A stretch of DNA of 64,000 bases from Anomaloglossus baeobatrachus (taxonomy: Eukaryota > Chordata > Amphibia > Anura > Aromobatidae), in assembly GCF_048569485.1 (NCBI RefSeq), contig NC_134357.1:355820709-355884708 (forward strand), written 5' to 3'. Shown here one piece after another: positions 54,370 through 64,000 of the stretch; positions within the stretch are counted from its first letter, which is position 1, and each line of letters opens with the position of its first letter. The notes under the pieces are model-generated. The model did not search any database. It was not told where the DNA came from and saw only the letters and a program-made list of their open reading frames with translations. Made by a program: the position numbers and the translations under genes.

Positions 54370-54708
54370 ATATATACACTCAATCAGGGCTCCTTGACCT
54401 CTAACACAATGGAAGCAGAGCTGTGATTGGTTGCTAAGTGTGGGTCTCTCTGTGTGTCTCCTCCTCTATCCATAATAGGAGTCTATAATAACAAATCCAT
54501 TCCCAGCTCCATTGACTTTAATGTAAGCACGTATTTTGGTGAATAACTGTAAAGCATGGGGTTAAATTTTCCCCTCAAAACATAGTCTATGACACTCCCT
54601 GTCTCAAATGAGGTGGCTTTGCAAAATTTCGTGATTGTAAATGCGACAGTGCGGATTCTTTTAGCGCACGCACACACACACGCACACACACGCACACACA
54701 CACGCACA

Positions 54709-54746
<38 letters not shown>
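54370..54746 (-). mobile_element. Helitron C-family fragment
   Basis: Shares with 33010-33249, in order, GGTTGCTA/CAACCAATCACAGC-type sequence, CATTGACTTTAATG, ATAACTGTAAAGCATGGGGT and TTCGTGATTGTAAATGCGAC, ending in a CA tract. The Helitron 5' terminus expected to the right of the CA tract is missing; a Tc1 element starts there. Confidence 0.6.
54666..54746. repeat. (CA)n microsatellite with CG interruptions
   Basis: About 40 CA units with CGCA interruptions at the left and a pure tract at the right. Confidence 0.92.
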
Positions 54747-54748
<2 letters not shown>

Positions 54749-55742
54749 CAGTTTTTCTGATTTTTGTAATTATAGGTATATTTTTGAGTGAAAAAAATGT
54801 ATTTATTTTCTGAAAATGAGAAAAGGACAAAATAACAAAACAATGCATTGCTTTCAGACCTCATATAATGCAAAGAAAACAAGTTCATAATCATAAACAA
54901 CAATACTAATGTTTTAATTCAGGTAGAGTTCAGAAATCAATATTTTGTGGAATAACCATGATTTTTAATCACAGCTTTCATGCTTCTTGGCATGCTTTCC
55001 ACCAGTCTTTCACACTGCTTTTGGGTGACCTTATGCCACTCCTGGTGCAAAAATGTAAGCAGTTCTTCTTTGTTTGATTGCTTGTGAATATCCATCTTCC
55101 TCTTGATTACATTCCAGAGGTTTTCAATGGGGTTCAGGTCTGGAGATTGGGCTGGCCATGACAAGGTTTTGATGTGGTGGGCCTTCATCCACACATTGAT
55201 TGACCTAGCTGTGTGGCATGGTGCATTGTACTGCTGGATAAACTAGTCCTCAGAGTTGGGGAACATTGGCTCAGCAGAAGAAAGCAACTCTTTTTCTAGG
55301 ATAACCTTGTATGCAGCTTGATTCATACGTCCTTTGCAAAGTTTAATCTGCCAAATTCCAGCCTTGCTGAAGCAACCCAAGATCATCAATGTTCCTCCAC
55401 CAATTTTCACAGTGGGTGCAAGACACTGTGGCTTGTATGCCTCTCCAGGTCTACGTCTAACCATTAGACAACCAGGTGTTGGGCAAAGCTGAAAATTAGA
55501 CTCATCAGAGAAGATTACCTTACTCCAGTCCTCTATGGTCAAATCCTTATGGTCTTTGGCAAACTTGAGCCTGGCTCTCCTTTGCTTCTAATTGATGAAA
55601 AGCATTTTTCTAGGTTTACATGACTTGTGCTCTGCCTCTAGGAGCCTATTACGAACTGTTCTTGCTGTGCACTTCACCCCAGCTACCATTTGCCACTCCT
55701 TTTGCAGGTCACTGTTATGGCCAGCCAATCTCCAGACCTGAA
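54747..55742 (-). mobile_element. Rearranged Tc1 element
   Basis: The 3' half and most of the transposase are on the minus strand. At 55712-55742 a 30-bp plus-strand copy of the element's own ATGGCCAGCC..CCAGACCTGAACCCC motif is fused on; the minus-strand original lies at about 55132-55162. The rest of the 5' end is missing; a minisatellite starts there. Confidence 0.7.
54937..55700 (-). pseudogene. Tc1 transposase, broken and 5' truncated
   Basis: Pieces on the minus strand: 55588-55700 (DLQKEWQMVAGVKCTARTVR), 55243-55542 (IEDWSKVIFSDESNFQL with the first Asp, GGGTLMILGCFSKAGI) and 54937-55194 (SPDLNPIENLWNVIKRK with the Glu, ending KNHGYSTKY). The part holding the second Asp is disturbed between 55194 and 55243. 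At least three breaks. Confidence 0.8.
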
Positions 55743-56218
55743 CCCCACACAGCCTCCTATGCACAGCAGGGGGTTCACACAGCGCTCTTACACACAGCAG
55801 GGGCCTCCACACAGCTTCCTACACACAGCAAGGTGTCCCCACAAAGCCTCCTATGCACAGCAGGGGCCTCCACACAGCCTCCTACACACAGCAGGGGCCT
55901 CCACACAGCCTCCTACGCACAGCAGAGGCCTCCACACAGCTTCCTACACACAGCAAGGTGTCCCCACACAGCCTCCTACACACAGCAGGGGCCTCCACGC
56001 AGCCTCCTACGCACAGGAGGGTGTCCCCACACAGCCTCCGATGCACAGCAAGGGCCTCCACACAGCCTCCTACACACAGCAGGATGTCCACACACAGCCT
56101 CCTACACACAACAGGGTGTCCCCACACAGCCTCCTACACTCAGCAGGGTGTCCCCACATAGCCTCCTATACACAGTAGGGGCCCCCACATAGCCTCTTAT
56201 GCACAGCAGGGGCCCCCA
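55743..56218. repeat. 31-bp minisatellite, about 15 units
   Basis: CACACAGCCTCCTACACACA plus GCAGGGGCCTC, with two alternating spacer types (GGGGCCTC and GGTGTCCC) and 30-32 bp lengths. It begins exactly at the rearranged Tc1 end. Confidence 0.9.
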
Positions 56219-57026
56219 CATCGTGCTGTGTCACGAGCTTAGGCATGGGAGGGCTGGCTGATGCAAATGCCTAAGGAATAGTGTGTCGCCTGCTGCCAAG
56301 TCCCATTACCTTCAGGTGCAGGTCGCCTCAGGGACTTCAGGAGCGGCATGTGTTGGAGATTTCTTCTGGTCACGGGTAAGTTGATTTGTATTGGGATTCG
56401 TGATGCCACTCTCGGTATTGTGGTCAGGGGGACCGCCACTGCATATTAGGGGACGCCTGGGGCTGATGTTGGATGCAGCTAGATGTAGTGGCCTCCCGAG
56501 AGTGAGGCTAGCCCCAGGGCCCAGTTTGGGTGTGTGGAACCACAGGTCGCAGAATGACTCATACACACAACCAGAATGTCTTTGAGGGTTTTTACTCACG
56601 TCAGGTGGCAGGGTGAGTAACCCGGGCGTAGTTGTGATGCACCAGTAGGGAACCAGGCTCCTTCAGGCTGACTTGTGAGGGTAGCTACTAACTCGCCTTC
56701 CTAGCCCTTGTGTTTTTGGGGTGACCCCGACTTGAAGTCCTGCTGGGATCACCCAGGGAAGTTGCTGCTGCCTGTTCTCCCCTTCTTCGGCCCGTCTGCT
56801 TGTAGCCTGGACCAGGTCACTCCAGCTGCTTGCCTATTGTGAGCTATGGGCCCTCACTTTGCTACATGGCTGCGGACTCTGTGGTGTTTGGTGGAGGGTA
56901 TAAAGTACCCGCACCTGCAGGTTGAACAGGCCAACTAAACGGGCCCCTGCTCTGGGAACCTGTAACCCGTGCGGGCCTGGTACCTCCCTGGCAGTCCCCG
57001 TACTCAGCCACCGCTCTGCACTCTAG

Positions 57027-58179
57027 TGTGAAGCCCCGCAGGTATTGTGTCGGTGTCGGTGCGTTACCTTCAGGGACTCCACGTTGCTGGATCTCCGTCA
57101 CTGGTAGGAAATCTTCTTGTTTGATCGTGACGCCACTCTCAGTATTGCGGTCAGTGGGGACCGCCACTGCAGGTTAGGGGACGCCTGGGGCTGATGGTGG
57201 GTGCAGTCGGATGTAGTAGCCTCCTGAGAGTGAGGCAAGCCCCAGGGCCCTGTGTAGGTTTGTAGTACCACAAGTCGCAGAATGACCACACAGGCAGGAT
57301 GTCTTTCAGGGTTTTTACTCACTTCAGGTGGCAGGGTGAGTAACCCGGGCGTAGCTGAGATGAACCAGGTGGGAACCAGGTATCCTTCAGGCTGACTTCA
57401 TGAGGGTGACTACTGACTCGCCTTCCTTAGCCCTTGGTGGTTTGGGGTGACCCCGACTTTGAGTCCCTATGGGGGTCACCCAGGGAAGATGCTGCAGCCT
57501 CTCTCCCCTTGTTGTTTGCCGTGTGCTTGTTCCCCGGACCAGGCCACTCCAGCCTCTTGCCTCCTATGACCTATGGGCCCAAACTTGTGGTTACGTGGCT
57601 GCGGCTTTTGTAGTGTTGTGGTGTGGGCTTTAAGAGCCCCACACCGGCAGGTTTAGCAGGGAAAGTTGAATCTATCCTCGCTTCGGGATCTGCCGCCCGG
57701 TTGGGCCTGGTGCTCTCTAGCAGTCTCCTTACTTCCCACTCCGTGCACTCTCTAGCTGAAGCTGGCTTTCAGGCAGCACTCCTAGTTGACCGTTCTCCCC
57801 CGTCTGTAGCCACTGCGCGGGCGCTGTTAGACAGCAACAGCCCCACAGGTCTGCTCCTCACTGAGCCCTATGGAGTTCTCTGCTCTAACTGACTCACTGC
57901 TCCTCCTCTCCTGTTCTTGCCTACGCCACCTAGCAACCAGACTCTCCACCACACCCCTTGAGAGGAGATGGAGGCTCTACCCCCTCCACTATTCCAGTGA
58001 AGGTGAAGGCTTGCCCCCTCCTGGGATCCCCAGGGGTCCTCTCATGGGTACATGTGTGAGACCTGATCACTATGCGCCTGTGTTCCACACCCCAGTCAGC
58101 CTTCTGGATTACCTGTATTGTACTGTCCCCAGCATGGGTGCAGTACTCAGTGGTGCCTGACCAGGTCAGGGGCGCCACA
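57027..58179 (-). repeat. 3' LTR (1153 bp)
   Basis: TG...CA ends. I found no difference from the other LTR by eye. Confidence 0.9.
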
Positions 58180-58190
58180 TTCCCCCTTAG
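58180..58190 (-). other. Polypurine tract
   Basis: CTAAGGGGGAA on the minus strand directly before the 3' LTR; the family-typical plus-strand primer. Confidence 0.8.
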
Positions 58191-58790
58191 TTATCACCAG
58201 CACGTCCTCGGGCTGCAAGACAACATTTTTAAAATGCATAAAACATTAAAACATGTAAAACATTTTTAAAAGCACCAGGTACCATACATCACCACCCTCC
58301 ACCCACAAGTCCGTTAACCCACCCAAAACCCTTTCACGTTGGCCGCGACTTCAGCCACTTCTGGCAGGATGTAGAGGCGGCTTACATGGTCTGGTGGTCT
58401 TCAGGGTATACCTGGCCTGGTGGATCCGCGCCTTCAGCCTCTTCTGGCAGGATGCAGAGGCGGCCTCCACAGTTGGTGCTGACCAGGTACCCTCCTTGTG
58501 GTGGTGAGCCAAGGCCCCATAAACAGGCGTGCTCTCTGGTTGCAGGTGAGCCAAGGCCCTATATACGGACGGGCTCCTCCTGGTTGCAGACGAGCCAAGC
58601 CCCTAAACAGGCTGACTCTGGTGGCGGTGGTGCCCTCTGGTGTAACTATTTACACTGCGAGAGTTTGTGGCTATAGCCAGTTCATAGCCTTAAGGTTTAT
58701 GGTTTTCTCACAATAGTTTTTGTGGGCACATGCTTAAACGTAAACGTTGCAAAACAAACTTTTCATAACTTTAACTTTCTTTACTTTACT

Positions 58791-60914
58791 TTACTCCTCT
58801 TTACCAGGGCTTGAGCCTGTATGGCGGTGGCACCTGCTGCTTTCCTGCTCTCTGTCGTCGTCTGTGGTCGTCTCATCCGTAGGTTCTTTTTCTCTGCTTT
58901 GTCTTCCTTCTCTTTCTTGTAGCATGGGGTGGCTGTAAGGTTTGCTGGTACATAGTGCTACGTCAAGCGCGTACAGTCCTCTTTCGCCTTCATGCATAGT
59001 GAATTGTACTGAATCCCCCATCTTTAGGTTTCTGCCAGGGTGTCCTCTAGGCAGATGAGCGCTTACATCTCTTCTGTTAACAAATATTCCTTCCTTGATA
59101 CCAGGGGCTACAATAAAGCCGTATCCGCTTTTCAAGTTAAAGTCCTCTACTACTCCTCTGTAAAGGGGTCCTCTAGCCTGGGCTTTGGACCTTCTTAGGC
59201 ACCTTTTCTCCTCCAGGTCTCTGACCGTGACCTCCCTCTGCTCTGGAGACTGCGGTGTTGGAGCAACCTGTGTTCTGCTACGCCGTGTCTTGCGGCCTGA
59301 ACTCTGCGTGGTACAGCTTGCAAACTCCCAGGTGAGGCTTTGGGGCAGATCTTCATCAGCGGACGGTGTCAGGTCTTCCTCATCCCAACGGGAATAGGGT
59401 AACATCTCCGGCTCTGGGTATGGATCCACTGCTGGTGGCTCCGGAGTCAGCTCCTCAGCTTCCTGGCCTCCTCTCCCCCTTAGTTCTTCTTGGCACTCCT
59501 TTGGTGGCAGTGCTGGGGATGGGCTTTCTTCAGCTGGTCTGGGCGGTGGACTCTCTGGCGCGGCTGCAGGGGTTGCTTGAATCTCCTTGGGGGTATGCGG
59601 AGGGAGCAGATACCGATCCACCATCTCTTGTGGGAACTGGGCCTCTAGGTCAGCCTTCAGCTTCCAGTATTCGGGGTCCTCTCCTATCAGGGTCTTCCTA
59701 GCAGGGACCTCTTTGGACTGGGGAGCGGTGTCTGCTCTGGCCTTGCAGGCCGGGGTAAATGATGAGGTAATCTCTTCTTGGCGGGCCGCGCCTGGCATGG
59801 CGGCGGCCTGGTCTTGGCGGGCCGCGCCCTGGATGGCGGCGGCCTGGTCTTGGCGGGCCGCGCCTGGCATGGCGGCGGCCTGGTCTTGGCGGGCCGCGCC
59901 TGGCATGGCGGCGGCCTGGATCAGTGTCGCTGTTGCAGGGGGCTCTGTGCAGGCTGGGCTGGACGTCGCTGCAGCAGTCTGGGCTTGGCGGGCCGCGCCT
60001 GGCGTGGCTGCGGCCTGGTTCAGCACCTCACTTGCGGCGCGGACGAGCGTTGCTGCGGCGGTGGGGTCTCGGCGGGCCGGGCCTAGCAGGGCGGCGGCCT
60101 GGGTCAGCGTCACACCTGCGGCGCGGATGAGGGTCGCGGTGGCAGCCGGTTCTTTGCGGGCCGGACTGGGCGTTGCTGCAGGGACCGGGTCTTGGTGGGC
60201 CGAGCAGGGCATCGCTGCGGCCGCTGGGACTTGGAAGGCCGCACCTGGCGTGGCTGCGGCCTGCTTCAGCGTCGCCGCACCGGACGCCTCTTCGGGGACC
60301 GCGGGCGTGGCAGCAGGGGTCGGGGCACTTGCGCTGGCCGGGGCATCATTCGACTCACCCACCGGTGGCAGCATCGGGGTCTGCGTCATCGCCGTCCTGT
60401 CTGGCACTCGGCGCGCGGCTCTCCTTTCATAGGCCCGAACCGCGGCAGCCATCTCCAGCAGTTCCATTCGTTCTTCTCTAATCTGCTCCACGACCCGGTT
60501 CTCCAGTCGGTCGCAGAACTGGGCCAGCTCCCGATACCACCAGGCAGCGGAGCCCGGTTCTGGATTTCTGCGGTCAGACGCCATTTCTTCTGCGCCCTCT
60601 TCTGCACGACTCTCCAGCAGTGGACTCGCCGTTGCCTCTGATAGCAAGCTGTTCAGTTTCTGCTCTGCCTCTTTCAGCAGCTCCTCTCCCAGCAGCAGGC
60701 TTGTGGCTCTCTTTCCTTCCCGACGTCTCCGGACGCTTCCGCTCTCTTCGCTGGCAAGCTCAGAACTCTGCAGGGGATCTCTGGGTAGCCACACCTCTTC
60801 GTGGGCGGTAACTTCTCCCAGCGCGGGCTGCTGTTGTTTTTCGGCGCGCTTTTCATGGTGGCAATATGGCGGCGCTTCCAATTTTTCAAGCGGACCGCCT
60901 AGGCACATGGTCAC
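58791..60914 (-). CDS. 707-codon frame of the LTR element with C-terminal cold-shock-like domain
   Basis: Starts about 45 bp after the LTR; no break seen. Order: charged, probably coiled-coil N-terminus (about 1-165; RELAQFCDRLENRVVEQIRE, then MELLEMAAAVRAYERR), long Ala/Pro-rich part (about 180-385) with repeats of QAAAMPGAARQD, a conserved-looking segment EDPEYWKLKADLEAQFPQEM, an acidic Pro-rich part, then about 585-655 RGVVEDFNLKSGYGFI, GIFVNRRDVS and MGDSVQFTM. The last matches the cold-shock fold pattern (GxVxxFN, GYGFI as RNP1, IFV as RNP2) of YBX/LIN28/CSDE1-type RNA-binding proteins. The tail is rich in Glu, Arg and Ser. Its position suggests a gag-like role; that is inference. Confidence 0.72.
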   Translation of the reverse strand: MTMCLGGPLEKLEAPPYCHHEKRAEKQQQPALGEVTAHEEVWLPRDPLQSSELASEESGSVRRRREGKRATSLLLGEELLKEAEQKLNSLLSEATASPLLESRAEEGAEEMASDRRNPEPGSAAWWYRELAQFCDRLENRVVEQIREERMELLEMAAAVRAYERRAARRVPDRTAMTQTPMLPPVGESNDAPASASAPTPAATPAVPEEASGAATLKQAAATPGAAFQVPAAAAMPCSAHQDPVPAATPSPARKEPAATATLIRAAGVTLTQAAALLGPARRDPTAAATLVRAASEVLNQAAATPGAARQAQTAAATSSPACTEPPATATLIQAAAMPGAARQDQAAAMPGAARQDQAAAIQGAARQDQAAAMPGAARQEEITSSFTPACKARADTAPQSKEVPARKTLIGEDPEYWKLKADLEAQFPQEMVDRYLLPPHTPKEIQATPAAAPESPPPRPAEESPSPALPPKECQEELRGRGGQEAEELTPEPPAVDPYPEPEMLPYSRWDEEDLTPSADEDLPQSLTWEFASCTTQSSGRKTRRSRTQVAPTPQSPEQREVTVRDLEEKRCLRRSKAQARGPLYRGVVEDFNLKSGYGFIVAPGIKEGIFVNRRDVSAHLPRGHPGRNLKMGDSVQFTMHEGERGLYALDVALCTSKPYSHPMLQEREGRQSREKEPTDETTTDDDREQESSRCHRHTGSSPGKEE

Positions 60915-60938
60915 CTGTCTGAACAGGTCTAGTCCTTA

Positions 60939-60956
60939 TCCTGTTCGTGACGCCAG
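60939..60956 (-). other. Primer-binding site
   Basis: TGGCGTCACGAACAGGAT on the minus strand, two bases after the 5' LTR. It resembles the tRNA-Lys3-type site (TGGCGCCCGAACAGGGAC) with several differences; the tRNA is not certain. Confidence 0.65.
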
Positions 60957-60957
60957 A

Positions 60958-62110
60958 TGTGAAGCCCCGCAGGTATTGTGTCGGTGTCGGTGCGTTACCT
61001 TCAGGGACTCCACGTTGCTGGATCTCCGTCACTGGTAGGAAATCTTCTTGTTTGATCGTGACGCCACTCTCAGTATTGCGGTCAGTGGGGACCGCCACTG
61101 CAGGTTAGGGGACGCCTGGGGCTGATGGTGGGTGCAGTCGGATGTAGTAGCCTCCTGAGAGTGAGGCAAGCCCCAGGGCCCTGTGTAGGTTTGTAGTACC
61201 ACAAGTCGCAGAATGACCACACAGGCAGGATGTCTTTCAGGGTTTTTACTCACTTCAGGTGGCAGGGTGAGTAACCCGGGCGTAGCTGAGATGAACCAGG
61301 TGGGAACCAGGTATCCTTCAGGCTGACTTCATGAGGGTGACTACTGACTCGCCTTCCTTAGCCCTTGGTGGTTTGGGGTGACCCCGACTTTGAGTCCCTA
61401 TGGGGGTCACCCAGGGAAGATGCTGCAGCCTCTCTCCCCTTGTTGTTTGCCGTGTGCTTGTTCCCCGGACCAGGCCACTCCAGCCTCTTGCCTCCTATGA
61501 CCTATGGGCCCAAACTTGTGGTTACGTGGCTGCGGCTTTTGTAGTGTTGTGGTGTGGGCTTTAAGAGCCCCACACCGGCAGGTTTAGCAGGGAAAGTTGA
61601 ATCTATCCTCGCTTCGGGATCTGCCGCCCGGTTGGGCCTGGTGCTCTCTAGCAGTCTCCTTACTTCCCACTCCGTGCACTCTCTAGCTGAAGCTGGCTTT
61701 CAGGCAGCACTCCTAGTTGACCGTTCTCCCCCGTCTGTAGCCACTGCGCGGGCGCTGTTAGACAGCAACAGCCCCACAGGTCTGCTCCTCACTGAGCCCT
61801 ATGGAGTTCTCTGCTCTAACTGACTCACTGCTCCTCCTCTCCTGTTCTTGCCTACGCCACCTAGCAACCAGACTCTCCACCACACCCCTTGAGAGGAGAT
61901 GGAGGCTCTACCCCCTCCACTATTCCAGTGAAGGTGAAGGCTTGCCCCCTCCTGGGATCCCCAGGGGTCCTCTCATGGGTACATGTGTGAGACCTGATCA
62001 CTATGCGCCTGTGTTCCACACCCCAGTCAGCCTTCTGGATTACCTGTATTGTACTGTCCCCAGCATGGGTGCAGTACTCAGTGGTGCCTGACCAGGTCAG
62101 GGGCGCCACA
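60958..62110 (-). repeat. 5' LTR (1153 bp)
   Basis: Same length and, by eye, the same sequence as 57027-58179. Confidence 0.9.
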
Positions 62111-62499
62111 CTAGCCTCGGGTGATTTTCTACCAGGTGACCGTTCTCCTCTGTCAGTAACCACTGCACGTGCGTTGTCAGGATCGTGACAGCCTGCAGGG
62201 TCTGCTTCTTGCAACTGCTCTCCCTGAGCTGCAGTAACTGACTGGTTCACTACTCCCTCACCTCTGTGCCTGCCTATGTAACCTAGCAACCAGGCTCTCT
62301 ACCACACCCCTTAAGTGGAGATGGAGGCCACGCCCCCTCCTGGATTCCCCAGGGGTCCCTTCAAAGATCAATGTGGGAGACCTGATTACTATGCGCCTAT
62401 GTAACCACACCTCAGTCAGCCTTCTGGATTACCTGTGTTGTACTGCCCCCAGCATGGGTGCAGTACTCAGTGGTGCCTGACCAGGTCAGGGGTGCCACA

Positions 62500-62880
62500 A
62501 TAGCAGTACATTATTAGACAAACTACTATATGATCCACGGACCACATATAAAGGCGACTCTGTGAACGAGGCCACACTGGCCGAAACGTCTAAATAATTG
62601 GTTGTTTTTTCACCTGGTCCTATGTTTTTTCTATTTAATCTATTACAATGTCATCAAGATTTGGCAAAATAGAGTGTGCAGTGCTTTTCCACAGATCCCA
62701 TAAACATTAAAAAATAAATAAAAATAAAATTATACTCACCTAATCCTGATTCCCAGCACCGCAGCCTCCTTCTCCTCTTCTATGGCGGCTTGCAGAGGCA
62801 GCGCGATGCAATGATGTCACCGTGCTGCCCTCGTGGGCACACCGACATCTGCTAAGACCCAGGCCTGTAGTGATCTGCGG
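62500..62880. other. Short intergenic stretch
   Basis: 62560-62660 contains CACTGGCCGAAACGTC, a motif often found in dispersed elements, and an AT-rich run at 62710-62735. No gene. Confidence 0.35.
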
Positions 62881-62889
62881 CTTAGGGGA

Positions 62890-64000
62890 CGAGCAGTGAT
62901 AGAGTGTCGTGGACGGGTGCCGCCTCCGCTGCGGCAAAGTGGCTGCTCGAGGGCACTCGGATCTGGGATCGTGTTTGGGGCTCGAGTGGTGACCAGACCA
63001 GGGGCTCGTGCAACCGCCCGTCCTCGCAACAGTGAAAAAGGGGGGTATTTACAGGGGAGTTAGTTTTTGTCTGTGACGCCACCCCTGGGTTGCGGTGATG
63101 GGATGGTGGGACCGCCGCTGCCTCTTGGGGCCAGTGTCCGCGACCGATGGTGTTGGGCAGCAAGGTGGTATCCCCTCCACGGGTAGGGGTTGTGTAGTCC
63201 CGGGGCCCAGGTGTAGGTAGGGTGCAGTGCTGGGACGCCGTCGGCAGGTTGGACCGGGTGACACTGGTGTACTCACGATTAGGAATAATCCACACAGAGT
63301 CTGTACTGTAAACCAAGGCCGGATGCCGGTTGCCGTTGGAGAGGTGTGCTGGTCCCGCACATGGGCTAGCAAGGTAGGGACCCTTCCTCCTGCACTTGTA
63401 TCTTGCTGTGTATTGATTAAACGGGAGAAATCCGCTCCCCTGCAGCTTTGTACACAGAGGGAGCCATTGCCCGCAAACTCTGACCCGTGGGATTTTAATG
63501 GGTTCTTCACGGACACCCTATCCCCCGCGTTGGGCTGCCGGTTTGCTCTCTCTGGGCTTCTCTCTTCGGAAACAAGGCCTGGTACCTTGTCCCGCTGGTC
63601 AATTAACAAGAGGCCTGAAGCTTGCCTCGTCCTAGGGTCCTGGTATCCCGCCTGTGCATGGCCTCCGGACCGGATTCCCGTTGTCGGTACCAGCGGGCTA
63701 CAACCCTGCCCCGGTCCATTTTAGGCTTCCCGTGACCGGATCTCCGTCACCTGTGGCCCTACAGTGCCGTCTGCTACCTAGTCGGTTCTCCCGTGGTCCA
63801 AGGGCTCCAAGCCTGACTATACTGCACTTCAGCTCCACTGACAGACTCCTCACTGTTGGACTCTGTCTGTCCAGACTCGACTACAAACTAAACTCTACTC
63901 CAACTGAACTCAACTCAAACTAAACTAACTGGTTCCCACCCCTTGTCACCTCAAGACCCCTAGGTGGGCGTTCCCATCCGCCTGGTCCCACCCACTGGTG
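62890..64000. mobile_element. LTR-like repeat of a related family, cut by window end
   Basis: GTCTGTGACGCCACCCCTGG, GGGACCGCCGCTGCC and CCCCTCCACGGGTAGGGG echo the design of the LTRs to the left (CGTGACGCCACTCTC, GGGACCGCCACTGC), in the same order. No coding is supported; the left limit is uncertain and the right one lies outside. Confidence 0.42.

Larger units (their letters stand above)
57027..62110 (-). mobile_element. Young LTR retrotransposon, looks whole but non-autonomous
   Basis: 5084 bp: LTR (57027-58179), internal part (58180-60957), LTR (60958-62110), read on the minus strand. LTRs start TGTGGCGCCCCTGACC and end GGGGCTTCACA. CTAG stands on both sides (57023-57026, 62111-62114), a 4-bp target duplication. 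A primer-binding site follows the 5' LTR and a polypurine tract precedes the 3' LTR. The only long frame carries a cold-shock-like domain; I see no protease, reverse transcriptase or integrase, so movement would need an autonomous partner. The LTRs look identical, so insertion is recent. Family not recognised. Confidence 0.88.
56227..62499 (-). mobile_element. Older solo LTR, split by the younger element
   Basis: Two parts, about 56227-57026 and 62115-62499, together about 1.2 kb. Each aligns in order with the LTRs of the younger element at roughly 75-80% by eye (GTATTGTGGTCAGGGGGACC, GAGTAACCCGGGCGTAG, CAGTACTCAGTGGTGCCTGA). Ends in GCCACA like them. It is an LTR of the same family, same orientation and much older. 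No internal region of its own is present. Confidence 0.78.

Noticed and set aside
59587-60641. Plus-strand frames opposite the 707-codon frame
   Set aside because: Shadow frames of an Ala/Pro-rich repeat; no recognisable domain.
58791-60914. The 707-codon frame as an ordinary host gene
   Set aside because: It lies exactly between primer-binding site and polypurine tract of an LTR element, intronless, so it is treated as part of the element.

Overview
This is eukaryotic, vertebrate, very repeat-rich DNA. Its only clear host gene is a plus-strand ESCRT-III gene closest to CHMP4B (exons at 27482-27659, 29738-29852, 30799-30925 and 37476-37540, with an AATAAA signal at 37888). The mix of several Tc1 families, piggyBac/hAT-like MITEs, Helitrons, an L2-type LINE and LTR elements, in a gene stretched by long introns, fits a frog with a large genome. 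The species cannot be named from the sequence. Exon 1 of the gene (about 64 codons, ending in phase 1) is not visible. The 200-N gap at 4019-4218 lies directly downstream of a promoter-like stretch with two perfect TGACGTCA sites and is the likely place for it. If so, intron 1 is about 23 kb.

Layout. 1-3403: two non-autonomous Helitrons joined head to tail, each loaded with a minisatellite and sharing the same 3' end. 3404-4018: promoter-like DNA. 4219-8480: intron with MITEs. 8490-10078: a nearly intact Tc1 element. 10186-11650: relic of an intronless gene of an uncharacterised family. 11903-17763: a 5.9-kb inverted-ended element full of nested minisatellites, including 65 apparently identical 27-bp units. 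18440-23010: MITEs nested in one another and in a Tc1 relic. 25110-27347: two foldback MITEs and a TTAA-flanked element. 27482-37910: the coding exons, with MITEs, a minus-strand Helitron (32362-33267) and a 1.7-kb near-perfect palindrome (35429-37196) in the introns.

38000-64000 is downstream of the gene and almost wholly mobile DNA. A nested cluster at 42128-51270 has two Tc1 copies head to head, one split by a hAT element with an 8-bp target duplication, the other by an L2-type LINE that itself holds a 249-bp insert with a 13-bp duplication. After more Tc1 relics and a 31-bp minisatellite comes a young LTR element (57027-62110). It has two 1153-bp LTRs that look identical, a primer-binding site, a polypurine tract and one 707-codon frame ending in a cold-shock-like domain. 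It sits inside an older solo LTR of the same family. The window ends in another LTR-like repeat.

The strongest candidates for something new are the LTR element carrying a cold-shock-domain protein but no visible polymerase, the tandem Helitrons with minisatellite cargo, the 5.9-kb minisatellite-bearing inverted element, and the palindrome with a 14-bp target duplication. All calls come from reading the sequence; no database or alignment program was used.
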